Below the pieces are notes generated by a model. The model was not told where the DNA came from, did not search any database, and saw only the letters and a list, made by a program, of their open reading frames with translations. Positions 54,256 to 62,905 of a stretch of DNA of 64,000 nucleotides are shown here, in pieces. Position numbers and translations under genes: made by a program. The stretch's first letter is position 1. Each line of letters opens with the position of its first letter. The DNA comes from Crenothrix sp. D3 (GTDB taxonomy: Bacteria; Pseudomonadota; Gammaproteobacteria; Methylococcales; Methylomonadaceae), in NCBI GenBank assembly GCA_002134785.1, contig MBQZ01000011.1, positions 1 to 64,000 of the forward strand. Direction: 5' to 3'.

Positions 54256-54606
54256 ATGAAAAAATTAATCCCGCTACTAACTGTATTACTGTTGATAAGT
54301 GACCCAACTATTGCGGCAGATAAAGTCGTAAAATGTCAGGTAGACAGTGCTGGTGAGCAGGTATATAAAGGCAAGTGTCTGTTTATACCTGATACAAAAG
54401 GTTCTTTTGCACTGGCCAACCCCCAAAAAAATAAACCCTTGTTCGATGGCATTACGGATGTGAGTGTGTTTATTATTGAAAAGGGCGTTGCTGAAGTGCG
54501 CGGCTTGACTACGGATGGTATTAATTCACGCTGGGGTGAAGCTAAAAGGTCTACAGAAGATAAGGCGTGTTGGGTAGGTGAAGATTTTAAAGTGTGTGCA
54601 TGGTAA
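54256..54606 (+). CDS. Small secreted protein with four cysteines, unknown
   Basis: From ATG 54256 (AAAGAGA upstream) the 116-residue product has a signal peptide (LIPLLTVLLLISDPTIAA). The mature domain is compact, with Cys in VKCQVDS, GKCLFIP, KACWVGE and VCAW, likely two disulfides in the periplasm. I do not recognise the family. A longer frame begins at 54196, right after the nuclease stop, but the signal peptide sets the start. It may be read through from the Septu-like pair. Confidence 0.65.
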   Translation: MKKLIPLLTVLLLISDPTIAADKVVKCQVDSAGEQVYKGKCLFIPDTKGSFALANPQKNKPLFDGITDVSVFIIEKGVAEVRGLTTDGINSRWGEAKRSTEDKACWVGEDFKVCAW

Positions 54607-54908
54607 CTGTGAACTGATTGTAACTGTTCTACACGCCACAAACGCTACAAACGCCACTAAATAATTTCACCGACAAAAAACAACCACAATGGACATTTTG
54701 TCTCGTTCCTAAGCCATGTAGCTCGCAGGTTGGAGTGAGGCACTAACTCCAACATTGACATTGATGTGTCGGAAATGAAATTGCAAATCCCAACAAAAAC
54801 AAGTAATACTGTGCAAATGTTGGGGTTCGTACCTTACCTCAACTTACGAAATGTTATTAATTTTAACAAGCGCGATTGAAATTACACCTATCTATCTAAC
54901 TACACACC
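54607..54908. other. Intergenic region with a small hairpin
   Basis: No gene is supported here. GTTGGAGTGAGGCACTAACTCCAAC (~54730-54754) is written as two 9-10-base arms, GTTGGAGT and ACTCCAAC. A GTTCGTACC fragment near 54828 belongs to the dispersed repeat seen at 18970, 50630 and 57498. Confidence 0.45.
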
Positions 54909-56090
54909 ATGTCAGAACCCACCGAAACGCCTAATAAAACCCATTGCCAACGTGACCAACCTGCTGGTTTTTTAGAAAAAATCGGCGTTCACTATTACCA
55001 ACACCTGACCAAAAAAACAGGCTTAGATACCTTAGAAACCCTCGCCATTGATGACTTACCGCCCGATGAAATCATGACATCATTGGCGGAAAGTCTCACT
55101 AACTTTGCCGCCATCATCGCCTTTAGCATCGGTGCGTTGACCACCGTGGTCAGCGTCTGGTTTGAATGGAAATATGCAGGACATCTGAGTAACGTCCTGT
55201 ACTACAGTTGCTATACTCTGATAATTATCGTCATGCTAGCCATAGAAATGACGGTGTTATTTTGGTTAGGATTAAGAACTGTACACGGACTCGCCTGCCT
55301 GACAGGGCATCACGGCATGAATGATGACAGCTTAGCCGATACTGACACCGTACCGAATATGCTGGCACGCGCTGCCTTAGAAGTCCCTGATCCTGTTATC
55401 CACTACCTCGGCATAGACCCACTCAAACACATACCAAAAACCCAGCTTCTGTTTGTTGGCGTGTTATACAAAGCTAAAGTGTTACTCAGTAGCTTACTGA
55501 TAAAATTTATTCTCGTGCGTTTGTTTGGTAAAGGTAGTTCACGCTTAGGCTTTCAATGGGTTGCCATCCCCGTGACAGGAATATGGGATGCTTTTGTCAT
55601 GTACAAAGTCGCCAAAGAAGCCAGACTACGCCTATTCGGACACCGTCTAGCCCGCCATATTGCCGATGACATCATGCAGCCTGAATTGATGGATAAGCTA
55701 TCACCCAAAGCCAGAGAAGGCGCGATTCGTGCCGTCGCCACCACAATGGTGCTGTCGCAAAACCACCACCCTAATATGCTGGTACTATTGATAAAAATGT
55801 GCGAAACCTTCACCGTCAAAGAAGACAGTGAATACGATAACTGGACAGACTTCCTCGCCCTACTCAACGAAGTCACTGAACCCGAACGCTACTTCATCCT
55901 AGACCTACTCTGCGTCTCTGCCGCCTTCGATGGACACCTATCCAAACTTGAACGCGAACACCTCCCCCAAGCCTTCGCCGAACACACCGATGTTTATATG
56001 AGCCGCATTGAAGAATTGATAGCCGCTTTATTAAACGGTCGTTTACACAAAGCGAAAGAACTGTGTAAGCTGGATTTTGAGGCGGGTTGA
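54909..56090 (+). CDS. Membrane protein resembling the LBF_2804 family, TerB-like C-terminus
   Basis: This 393-residue protein has a soluble N-terminus and two transmembrane helices (~82-102, FAAIIAFSIGALTTVVSVWF, and ~105-135). A further hydrophobic region (~190-225) follows, and then a C-terminal helical part with FILDLLCVSAAFDGHLSKLEREHLP (~345-370), which looks like a TerB-type motif (Asp in an AxxDGxLxxxE pattern). The overall plan recalls proteins annotated LBF_2804 family, function unknown; this match is from memory. Given the TerD fusion 2 kb downstream, a stress or conflict role is possible but unproven. Confidence 0.6.
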   Translation: MSEPTETPNKTHCQRDQPAGFLEKIGVHYYQHLTKKTGLDTLETLAIDDLPPDEIMTSLAESLTNFAAIIAFSIGALTTVVSVWFEWKYAGHLSNVLYYSCYTLIIIVMLAIEMTVLFWLGLRTVHGLACLTGHHGMNDDSLADTDTVPNMLARAALEVPDPVIHYLGIDPLKHIPKTQLLFVGVLYKAKVLLSSLLIKFILVRLFGKGSSRLGFQWVAIPVTGIWDAFVMYKVAKEARLRLFGHRLARHIADDIMQPELMDKLSPKAREGAIRAVATTMVLSQNHHPNMLVLLIKMCETFTVKEDSEYDNWTDFLALLNEVTEPERYFILDLLCVSAAFDGHLSKLEREHLPQAFAEHTDVYMSRIEELIAALLNGRLHKAKELCKLDFEAG

Positions 56091-56218
56091 GTCCACTATG
56101 TAGTCTTGTAGATTGAAATAAACCTGTTTGAGCGTAAGCGAAAACAGTGTTTTCAACAAATCGTTCACGCATTACGAAACGCCACTAAAAATTATTTCAC
56201 CCACAAAAAACAACAACG

Positions 56219-56833
56219 ATGGACATTTTTTTTAAATCTTACATTGCGTTCTGGAGTCTGGCTTGTCTGTTTGCCTTCGTTTTGTTCGTGCGATCGCCAA
56301 ATCAATTCGCGCTAGGTCGGCGAGCTTATTGGCATTTTCTCAAAGAACCGTGGAAGCTGGCGACTTTTGTCATTGGAACGACTGTTATAACCTTGGTCGC
56401 GCCTTATACGGGTGATCCGACTTGGGATTATGTTGATGGTTTTTTCATGTCGGTTTTGTGCTTCTCTACCGCGCCGTGGGTTGTGGCGACACTTTTTCTG
56501 GCTGTCCGCCGACAAGTTATGTGGCGAGAAGTCTATGTTGCTATCTGCGTTTGGTTGTTTTCTGCGAGCTGGTCTTACGACATTTATCTGGTTTGGCGTG
56601 ATGGGGTTTATCCCAATACTTGGTTGGCGAATTTATTTGCTTCGTCAGTCATTTATCTGTGTGCGGGATTGTTTTGGAATCTGGAATGGCAAGCTAATCG
56701 CGGTGTTATTTTCTCTTTCATGCGCCCTGATTGGCTCTTGCGAACCAATGAACCTAACTTTTTAAAATTGATCGGCTATGCTGCAATTTTTGCATTTCCC
56801 GCTATTGCTGCGGTACTGATATTCTTTTTCTAA
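56219..56833 (+). CDS. Polytopic membrane protein of unknown function
   Basis: The 204-residue product has about five or six hydrophobic helices (residues ~7-25, 46-62, 74-97, 103-123, 130-150, 185-204) and ends in a hydrophobic FFF. It has no motif I recognise. Aromatic residues are frequent (many Trp). It is preceded by a short stretch similar to sequence after the previous small gene (CCACAAAAAACAAC near 56200 and 54675), suggesting duplicated upstream DNA. Confidence 0.6.
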   Translation: MDIFFKSYIAFWSLACLFAFVLFVRSPNQFALGRRAYWHFLKEPWKLATFVIGTTVITLVAPYTGDPTWDYVDGFFMSVLCFSTAPWVVATLFLAVRRQVMWREVYVAICVWLFSASWSYDIYLVWRDGVYPNTWLANLFASSVIYLCAGLFWNLEWQANRGVIFSFMRPDWLLRTNEPNFLKLIGYAAIFAFPAIAAVLIFFF

Positions 56834-57931
56834 TAGACTGCATCGGCTTTACTGTTTATCTCGCTCCCAAACTCTGCTTGACGTTTAATGGGTGAAATTA
56901 AATAAAAAACAGAAATGTCTCATAGGATTTTGAAGCGAAAACTTACTCAAAGGAGAGCAAAAAAACTTACTTTCATGTTGAGTTGCTTTCGGCTTGATTT
57001 TGAACAGAGTGTCTACGAGCTGGACAATATTGCCGTTTATTTTCTTCATTCCGAAAACAATCAGTTAGCCGATACTGATAACATAAAACGCAACGATTTA
57101 ATCGACGCTGATAACGGCAATAAGCGCACATTACCAAACGATCAAGTCGATCAAACTGAATTTTGTTTTTTATAGATGGACCGAACTGCTTGACTTGTAA
57201 TGCAGCATAAAGTCGCTGTGCTTGATTGATGAGAGTGTCATTATCCATTTCTATTTACCTGTAAACTTACTTGTTAAGTGCATTAGGAGAGATAGTCGGT
57301 GTGCAATACAATAAGATGCGCTAGATATAGCTAACCGTCAATAAAATGATTACAAAACCGTTCGCACTGGCTTGTCGAAGCCTGTCATGAGCTTGTCGAA
57401 TGGTGTGAATGTGGTTCGACAAGGCTCTCCTGAGTTTAGCGAAGGACTCACCACGAACGGCATCATTTTATTGTACGTTAGCTCTAGGATAGGCAGAGGT
57501 ACGAACGCGCTCGTTGGAGTTGTTGACGTGAATGATGCGTCGGCACATCCTATATCGTTATGTTATTGTGCTTTACAAGCCCGCAGGGAGCTTGCGGAAT
57601 TAGGGGACTTTTCGTGATGACACCACTATTCTCCGTGTTCCACTAAGTTCCACACTGGCTACTGATTTCTAATCAAAGCCTGTGGGTTAAGGTGAGTCCG
57701 TAGCTCACCCCTATCTGGACGTTACCCGAAAACAATCACGACTTTTCTATTCATTGGAACATTATCAGAAAACGTTTCACACAAGCGGCTAAACTCGGTC
57801 TACACCAAGCCGACTTAATGAATACAAAGACCCAGTAAATTTATTTTTATAAACTGAATAGCTGAAGCTGTTTTACTAAAAATATTAATATCATGGTGCG
57901 TATTTTAACGCATCATCAGCAGGAATTTATA
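56834..57931. other. Long region without a supported gene, containing repeats
   Basis: Two short overlapping frames are present on opposite strands (56915-57175 plus; 57248-56973 minus, beginning MDNDTLINQAQRLYAALQVK with a weak AGG upstream); neither can be assigned. A MITE-like element occupies 57329-57483. An inverted copy of the 18948-18985 repeat lies at ~57499-57535. The rest shows no coding pattern. Confidence 0.5.
57329..57483. mobile_element. MITE-like element with AGCTAACCGTCAATAAAATG terminal inverted repeats
   Basis: The left end is AGCTAACCGTCAATAAAATG. The right end, CATTTTATTGTACGTTAGCT when read from CATCATTTTATTG, is its near inverse. The interior holds AACCGTTCG/CGAACGG and GGCTTGTCGAAG/GTTCGACAAGGC arms, so most of the 155 bases can fold into one long hairpin. 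It is the most complete of three copies in the window. Confidence 0.8.
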
Positions 57932-59437
57932 GTGACCTATTACTTACAAAAGGGAGAAAATACTTCGTTGGCGAAGATAGATGATTTTGTCATTGTGACC
58001 GAATGGAAAACTACAGACATTAATCCGCCATTAGATATTAATGTCAGTGCTTTTTTATTAACTGAGAATAATAAAGTAAGACGCGATACAGATTTTATTT
58101 TTTACAATCAACCGCGCTGGGCGAATGCTATTTTATTAAAAGACAGTCGCTTTAAAGTGTCTTTAAATCAACTTGAACCTGATATTAGCGGTATCGCCTT
58201 TGTATTATCTATTCATGAAGCTCACAGTCGAAAACACAGCTTTTCCTTAGTGAAGGGTGTCCGTATTAAAGTATTTGATTTTTCAACTAAACAAGAGATT
58301 ATTAGCTATCAACTAGATGATGCTAACAGCGAAACGGCAATAATTTTGGCAATCATGTACCGTCGTCAAAACGTCTGGAAATTTAAAGCGATTGGACAAG
58401 GTTATGAAAAAGGCTTAGCCTCATTAGCGCGGGATTTTGGTGTTGATATTGAAACAGAAACAACACCGTTAGCGGCTATAATACCTGCACCAGCGATTAA
58501 CGCACCACCACCCAGCAAAGCCACTGCTGTGATGGATTGGATTAAGCATAAATTTAGTGCTGATGCCAAGACAACAGATACGCAACAACAAACATTTAAC
58601 ATTCATCCGCATACCGACACTAAAACCCCTTTAGTAAAAAATAAGTCGTTAAAGCCAAAAACGAAACCAGCAAAAGCTACTTTAGCGGATTCAATTAATA
58701 TTCACGACACTGATGCGTTAACTCTAAAAGCACAATATGAACCGATAGAGCATTGGTTTAAGCGTAAACATATTCCCGTTGAAATCAATGCAGACGCAAT
58801 GGATACCTCAGGTTTCTTTGATGAAGCGGCGGTGGCATTAGGCGACAATTATGCGGTATTAAAAATAGTCAGTAATAAAATTAAGTACCGCCAATTAAAT
58901 AACAAAGAGAGAGCTTATATTGAATTGGCTGATATTGATGATAAAGACAGTGAGGCGATTAAAAAATTTTGTAAAGAACTGTATGATTATTCGTTTGTTG
59001 CCAAATATTTTTATAATACGCAAAAAAAATTAATTACTCTGCATTTACAATCCGCTACTCGTATCGTACAGTTTTTTAATGGCGAATGGTTAGAATGGTA
59101 TGCGTTTATGAAAATCGCAGATTATTGTCATTCGCAGCATTTGGCTTTTTCCTGTACGCGTAATATGCGCATCGATACAATCAATGGACGTTACGAAATT
59201 GATGTGTTCTTTTTAATCAATGACACACCGTTGTTTATTGAATGTAAATCAGGTGAATATCGCCAATTTATTGATAAATATTGCAAGTTAAAAAAACAAC
59301 TGGCTATCGAAAAGCCCTATTTTTTATTTTTAATTGCCGATATGAATGAGACTAAAACAAAAGGATTAACAGCAATGTTTGACATCACCTTTATTAATGT
59401 CCATCAATTAACCGATTATCTTGCCAAGATTTTGTAA
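57932..59437 (+). CDS. TerD domain fused to a PD-(D/E)xK nuclease domain
   Basis: From GTG 57932 (AGGA 7 bases upstream) the protein has 501 residues; ATG 57893 would add 13. The N-terminal ~170 residues are a TerD/stress-protein domain: TYYLQKGENTSLAK start, DINVSAFLLTENNKV, DFIFYNQP, IAFVLSIHEAH and YQLDDANSETAIILAIMYRR. A Pro/Lys/Thr-rich linker (~175-260) follows. The C-terminal part looks like the nuclease domain of DUF1887/Card1-type proteins: NGEWLEWYAF, INGRYEIDVFFLIND and PLFIECKSGEYRQF give the E-D-ExK series (E388, D424, E437, K439). Ter proteins act in phage and stress responses. The fusion suggests a nuclease effector switched by the TerD part; it stands alone. Confidence 0.8.
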   Translation: MTYYLQKGENTSLAKIDDFVIVTEWKTTDINPPLDINVSAFLLTENNKVRRDTDFIFYNQPRWANAILLKDSRFKVSLNQLEPDISGIAFVLSIHEAHSRKHSFSLVKGVRIKVFDFSTKQEIISYQLDDANSETAIILAIMYRRQNVWKFKAIGQGYEKGLASLARDFGVDIETETTPLAAIIPAPAINAPPPSKATAVMDWIKHKFSADAKTTDTQQQTFNIHPHTDTKTPLVKNKSLKPKTKPAKATLADSINIHDTDALTLKAQYEPIEHWFKRKHIPVEINADAMDTSGFFDEAAVALGDNYAVLKIVSNKIKYRQLNNKERAYIELADIDDKDSEAIKKFCKELYDYSFVAKYFYNTQKKLITLHLQSATRIVQFFNGEWLEWYAFMKIADYCHSQHLAFSCTRNMRIDTINGRYEIDVFFLINDTPLFIECKSGEYRQFIDKYCKLKKQLAIEKPYFLFLIADMNETKTKGLTAMFDITFINVHQLTDYLAKIL

Positions 59438-59468
59438 TCATAATTTCACTCAGAAGAGACACTATTAT

Positions 59469-60359
59469 ATGACTTATTTAACTATCGAAGCCTTTGTTCG
59501 TAACGCGCCGCTGGTACGTTTGCAACGCCTAGCAGGCAACACTAGCAATATTATTCTTGCTAAATTAGAAGGTAATAATCCCGCAGGTTCAGTGAAGGAT
59601 TTACCTGCACTGAGTATGATTAAACGTGCTGAGGAACGAGGTGAAATTAAAGCGGGCGACTGTTTAATTGAGGCAACTAGCGGTAATACGGGTATTGCCT
59701 TAGCAATGGTGGCGGCTATTAAAGGTTATAAGATGACCTTAATTATGCCTGATAACATGAGCATGGAACGTATAGCGTCTATGAAAGCCTACGGTGCGGA
59801 CATTATTTTGACACCCGCTGCTGGCAGTATGGAAGCGGCGATTGATTTAGCAAGAGCAATGGAAGCGGCAGGTAAAGGTCGCATTTTGGATCAATTTGCT
59901 AACCCTGATAATCCACGCGCCCATTATGAAAGTACAGGGCCTGAAATTTGGCAAGATACTGACGGGCAGGTCACGCATTTTGTCAGTGCAATGGGAACAA
60001 CTGGCACAATTATGGGAACGTCCCGCTATTTGAAAGAACAAAATCCAGCTGTGCAAATTATCGGCGTGCAACCTGAGGGCGATGCAAAAATCCCTGGGAT
60101 TCGTCGCTGGCCGACAGAGTATTTGCCGAAAATTTATGAACCGCACAGAGTGGATCGCATTATGGATATGGATCAACACAGCGCGGAAACTACCATGCGG
60201 GCATTAGCCTCAGAAGAAGGTATTTTTGCAGGTGTGTCCTCAGGCGGGGCTATTGCGGCGGCATTGCGTTTATCCAAGGAAGTTGAAAACGCGGTGATTG
60301 TGGCGATTATCTGTGACCGTGGCGACCGTTATTTATCAACGGGTATATTTCCAAGTTAA
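59469..60359 (+). CDS. cysM: Cysteine synthase B
   Basis: From ATG 59469 (AGAAGAGA upstream) the 296-residue protein is a PLP-dependent O-acetylserine sulfhydrylase. It has NPAGSVKDLPALSMI with the PLP Lys, EATSGNTGIALAMVAAIKGY, GTTGTIMGTSRYL for the phosphate, and GVSSGGAIAAALRL. The short length and RRWPTEYLPKIYEPHRVD segment are typical of CysM, which can also use thiosulfate. It makes cysteine from O-acetylserine. It ends 4 bp before the next gene, so both are probably co-transcribed. Confidence 0.94.
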   Translation: MTYLTIEAFVRNAPLVRLQRLAGNTSNIILAKLEGNNPAGSVKDLPALSMIKRAEERGEIKAGDCLIEATSGNTGIALAMVAAIKGYKMTLIMPDNMSMERIASMKAYGADIILTPAAGSMEAAIDLARAMEAAGKGRILDQFANPDNPRAHYESTGPEIWQDTDGQVTHFVSAMGTTGTIMGTSRYLKEQNPAVQIIGVQPEGDAKIPGIRRWPTEYLPKIYEPHRVDRIMDMDQHSAETTMRALASEEGIFAGVSSGGAIAAALRLSKEVENAVIVAIICDRGDRYLSTGIFPS

Positions 60360-60363
60360 TCAC

Positions 60364-61257
60364 ATGAACTGGGATGCTATTACAAAATACATCGTATCGG
60401 CAACTGGGCAGGCATTCACTGCTCGGAGTGTGCAATCTCTATCAGGTGGCGACATTAATGCCGCATTTCGCCTACAAGATAGCCATAAGAGCTATTTTGT
60501 TAAGCTTAATCGTGCTGAATTAGTGCCGATGTTTGCCGCTGAGTTTGTAGGATTACAAGAGTTAGCGCGTACTCAAACTCTGCGTGTACCTCAACCTGTG
60601 GCGTATGGGCAAAGCGATACGCATTCTTTTTTGGTACTGGAATATATTGAATTAGGGAGTTCTAGCCCTGCATCTGACCTTTTATTGGGGCAACAATTGG
60701 CGTACTTACATCAACAAGTTCAGCCATATTTTGGCTGGCACAGAGATAATACGATTGGTAGCACCTTACAACATAATACACAGACCAACGACTGGGTGAA
60801 TTTTTGGCGCGAACATCGATTAGGCTTTCAATTACAACTAGCAGCAAAAAATGGTTATAGCGGTCGCTTGCAACGCACAGGTGAACGACTTTGTGATGAA
60901 TTAGGCGGGTTTTTTACTCACTATATGCCAACACCTGCGTTACTACATGGCGATTTATGGGAGGGTAATGTCGCAACGGATATGCGGGGAAAACCTGTCA
61001 TTTTTGATCCCGCTTGTTATTATGGTGATAGAGAAGCCGAGTTAGCGATGACCGAATTATTCGGTGGTTTCAGTCAAGATTTTTATGCGGCTTATCAAGA
61101 TGTATGGTCTTTGCATGAGGGCTATGGCGTGAGAAAGTCGCTCTATAATTTGTATCATATTTTGAATCATCTAAATTTATTTGGTGGCAGTTATTTGCAA
61201 CAAGCTGAAATCATAATAGCTAAATTGTTAGTGGAAATAGACGTAAATTCCTCGTAA
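60364..61257 (+). CDS. Fructosamine kinase family protein
   Basis: The 297-residue protein has the aminoglycoside-phosphotransferase-like kinase fold of the fructosamine-3-kinase family: SGGDINAAFRLQDSHKSYFVKLNR (nucleotide Lys), FLVLEYIELGSS, catalytic LLHGDLWEGNVATD, and metal Asp in PVIFDPACYYGDREAELAMTELFGGF. It should phosphorylate ketosamine adducts on proteins or free amines, leading to deglycation. This is plausible in a cell with high hexulose/fructose-phosphate flux from the RuMP cycle, but also common generally. ATG 60364 directly follows cysM. Confidence 0.93.
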   Translation: MNWDAITKYIVSATGQAFTARSVQSLSGGDINAAFRLQDSHKSYFVKLNRAELVPMFAAEFVGLQELARTQTLRVPQPVAYGQSDTHSFLVLEYIELGSSSPASDLLLGQQLAYLHQQVQPYFGWHRDNTIGSTLQHNTQTNDWVNFWREHRLGFQLQLAAKNGYSGRLQRTGERLCDELGGFFTHYMPTPALLHGDLWEGNVATDMRGKPVIFDPACYYGDREAELAMTELFGGFSQDFYAAYQDVWSLHEGYGVRKSLYNLYHILNHLNLFGGSYLQQAEIIIAKLLVEIDVNSS

Positions 61258-61430
61258 AAAATTAATCACTCGAATATTAGATAGATATTTAAAATTCCCA
61301 AAATGAAGCAAATAGTAGGCAAAGGTTTTAATCGCACAGTAAGAGATTAATAGGTAGAAAACTAAGTTGTGGTGTGAAAAAAACTGATAATCCCCTGATT
61401 TTATAAACTATTTGTATTTTGTACCGTGGT

Positions 61431-61447
61431 TGCACTAATATGGTGCT
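61431..61447 (+). promoter_or_regulatory. NtrC-like palindrome upstream of the RuMP genes
   Basis: TGCACTAATATGGTGCT fits the known 17-bp NtrC consensus TGCACCAnnnTGGTGCA at all but two of the 14 specified bases. It lies 21 bp before the candidate -35 at 61469 and about 115 bp before the hps start. No sigma-54 -24/-12 pair was found beside it, so activation or repression of a sigma-70 promoter would be needed. Confidence 0.45.
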
Positions 61448-61468
61448 TTACTCATTCAGTATTGGGCA

Positions 61469-61498
61469 TTGACATCCGTCCCCTTTCTACTTTACAGT
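61469..61498 (+). promoter_or_regulatory. Candidate sigma-70 promoter of the hps-phi genes
   Basis: A perfect -35 TTGACA (61469-61474) is followed after 18 bp by TACAGT (61493-61498). The start would leave a leader of about 55 bases before the hps ATG at 61563, whose ribosome site is CGGAG (61550s). Confidence 0.5.
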
Positions 61499-61562
61499 TA
61501 TGTCCGCAAAACAAGTTTGTAACCAAAATAACTACTAATTATAACCCTTCGGAGCATATATC

Positions 61563-62204
61563 ATGGCAAGACCGTTAATACAAATGGCATTAGATTCATT
61601 GGATTTCGACGCAACAGTAAATCTTGCTACTTTGGTAGCACCTCATGTTGATATTTTTGAAATCGGAACTCCTTGTATCAAACACAATGGAATCAACTTA
61701 GTTAAAGAACTAAGAGCAAGATTCCCAAATCATCTTTTATTAGTTGATTTAAAAACAATGGATGCTGGCGAATACGAAGCAACACCTTTTTATGCAGCAG
61801 GTGCTGATATTTGTACAGTTTTAGGTGTATCTGGCCTTGCAACTTGTCAAGGTGTTATTAAAGCAGCTAACGCACACGGTGCAGAAGCTCAAATCGACTT
61901 AATTAACGTTGAAGACAAAGCTGCTTGTGCGCGTGCAACTGTTGAAGCAGGTGCGCAAATTATGGGTATCCATACAGGTTTGGATGCACAAGCAGCTGGA
62001 CACACACCTTTCGCTGACTTAGAAGCAATTGCCGCATTAGGCTTACCTGTTAGAATTTCAGTTGCTGGTGGTATCAAAGCATCAACTGTTCAAGACGTAG
62101 TAAGAGCTGGCGCACACATCATCGTCGTTGGTGCTGCAATTTATGGCGCAGCTTGTCCTGCTACAGCAGCGCAAGAAATCCGTGAATTGGTTGACGCTGT
62201 ATAA
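61563..62204 (+). CDS. hxlA: 3-Hexulose-6-phosphate synthase
   Basis: The 213-residue TIM-barrel protein of the orotidine-phosphate decarboxylase superfamily has IQMALDSLDFDATVNLA, DIFEIGTPCIKHNGINLVKEL, LLVDLKTMDAGEYEA (the DxKxxD metal/catalytic motif), and AGGIKASTVQDVVRAGAHIIVVG. It condenses formaldehyde with ribulose 5-phosphate to hexulose 6-phosphate, the fixation step of the RuMP cycle. It starts 300 bp after the kinase gene with its own promoter-like region, and phi follows 18 bp later. Codon use is restricted (for example Gly GGT, Lys AAA, Glu GAA), as in highly expressed genes. Confidence 0.97.
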   Translation: MARPLIQMALDSLDFDATVNLATLVAPHVDIFEIGTPCIKHNGINLVKELRARFPNHLLLVDLKTMDAGEYEATPFYAAGADICTVLGVSGLATCQGVIKAANAHGAEAQIDLINVEDKAACARATVEAGAQIMGIHTGLDAQAAGHTPFADLEAIAALGLPVRISVAGGIKASTVQDVVRAGAHIIVVGAAIYGAACPATAAQEIRELVDAV

Positions 62205-62222
62205 TTTTAGAGGCATACCACT

Positions 62223-62768
62223 ATGTTTCAGCAACAAAATCAGCAGCTTGTTATAGGCAAAATTTCTGAAATTTTGGATGCAACAGATAGCACTTATGCT
62301 GACAAAATGACACAGATGCTGGATGGTGCCAAGCGTATTTTTATCGCTGGTGCTGGACGATCAAGATTAGTGGGTAACTTTTTTGCTATGCGCTTAGTGC
62401 ATGGTGGTTATGATGTAAGCGTAGTTGGCGAAATCGTAACACCTAGCATTAAAGCAGGTGATTTGTTGATTATTATTTCTGGTTCTGGTGAAACAGAGCA
62501 GCTAATCGCATTTACTAAAAGTGCCAAAAAAGTCGGTGCTAACATCGTATTAATTTCTTCCAGATCAAGTTCAACCATCGGTGATATGGCTGATGGTGTT
62601 TTCCAAATTGGAAAACAAGAGCTGTATGGTAAGGTTGTGGGTATGCCGATGGGGACAGTATTTGAATTGTCCACATTATGCTTCTTGGAAGCTATTGTTT
62701 CTCACATGATTTGGGAAAAAGGAATTCCTGAAGAAATTATGCGTGAAAGACACGCTAATTTAGAGTGA
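62223..62768 (+). CDS. hxlB: 6-Phospho-3-hexuloisomerase
   Basis: The 181-residue protein is a SIS-domain isomerase with RIFIAGAGRSRLVGNFFAMRLVH near the start, LLIIISGSGETEQLIAFTKSAKK for phosphosugar binding, and the conserved C-terminal AIVSHMIWEKGIPEEIMRERHANLE. It converts hexulose 6-phosphate to fructose 6-phosphate after HPS. The close spacing to hps marks one transcript. The length equals that of other HxlB proteins. Confidence 0.96.
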   Translation: MFQQQNQQLVIGKISEILDATDSTYADKMTQMLDGAKRIFIAGAGRSRLVGNFFAMRLVHGGYDVSVVGEIVTPSIKAGDLLIIISGSGETEQLIAFTKSAKKVGANIVLISSRSSSTIGDMADGVFQIGKQELYGKVVGMPMGTVFELSTLCFLEAIVSHMIWEKGIPEEIMRERHANLE

Positions 62769-62779
62769 TATAGTAGAGG

Positions 62780-62799
62780 CGAGTGGTGTAAACCACTCG
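62780..62799 (+). promoter_or_regulatory. Hairpin between phi and tkt
   Basis: CGAGTGGT (62780-62787), loop GTAA, and ACCACTCG (62792-62799) form a perfect 8-bp GC-rich stem, followed by TTCTCT rather than a full T-run. It lies 12 bp after the phi stop. It could lower transcription into tkt or stabilise the hps-phi message. Confidence 0.5.
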
Positions 62800-62905
62800 T
62801 TCTCTAACTTTATTCAAGTCAAAAATAAATAAAGAACACAGTGACCGCATCAATAAAACTGATAAGAGTCACCCACTAGAATTTACTAACAAGTAGGAGA
62901 AAAAT

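Noticed and set aside
56973..57248. Small gene on the minus strand beginning MDNDTLINQAQRLYAALQVK
   Set aside because: The ribosome site is weak, the second half is Cys/Arg-rich with no recognisable pattern, and an equally long frame opposes it; left as unassigned.
61420..61500. Sigma-54 promoter for hps
   Set aside because: No GG and GC pair with the 10-bp spacing of the -24/-12 consensus was found next to the NtrC-like site; TTGACA favours sigma-70.
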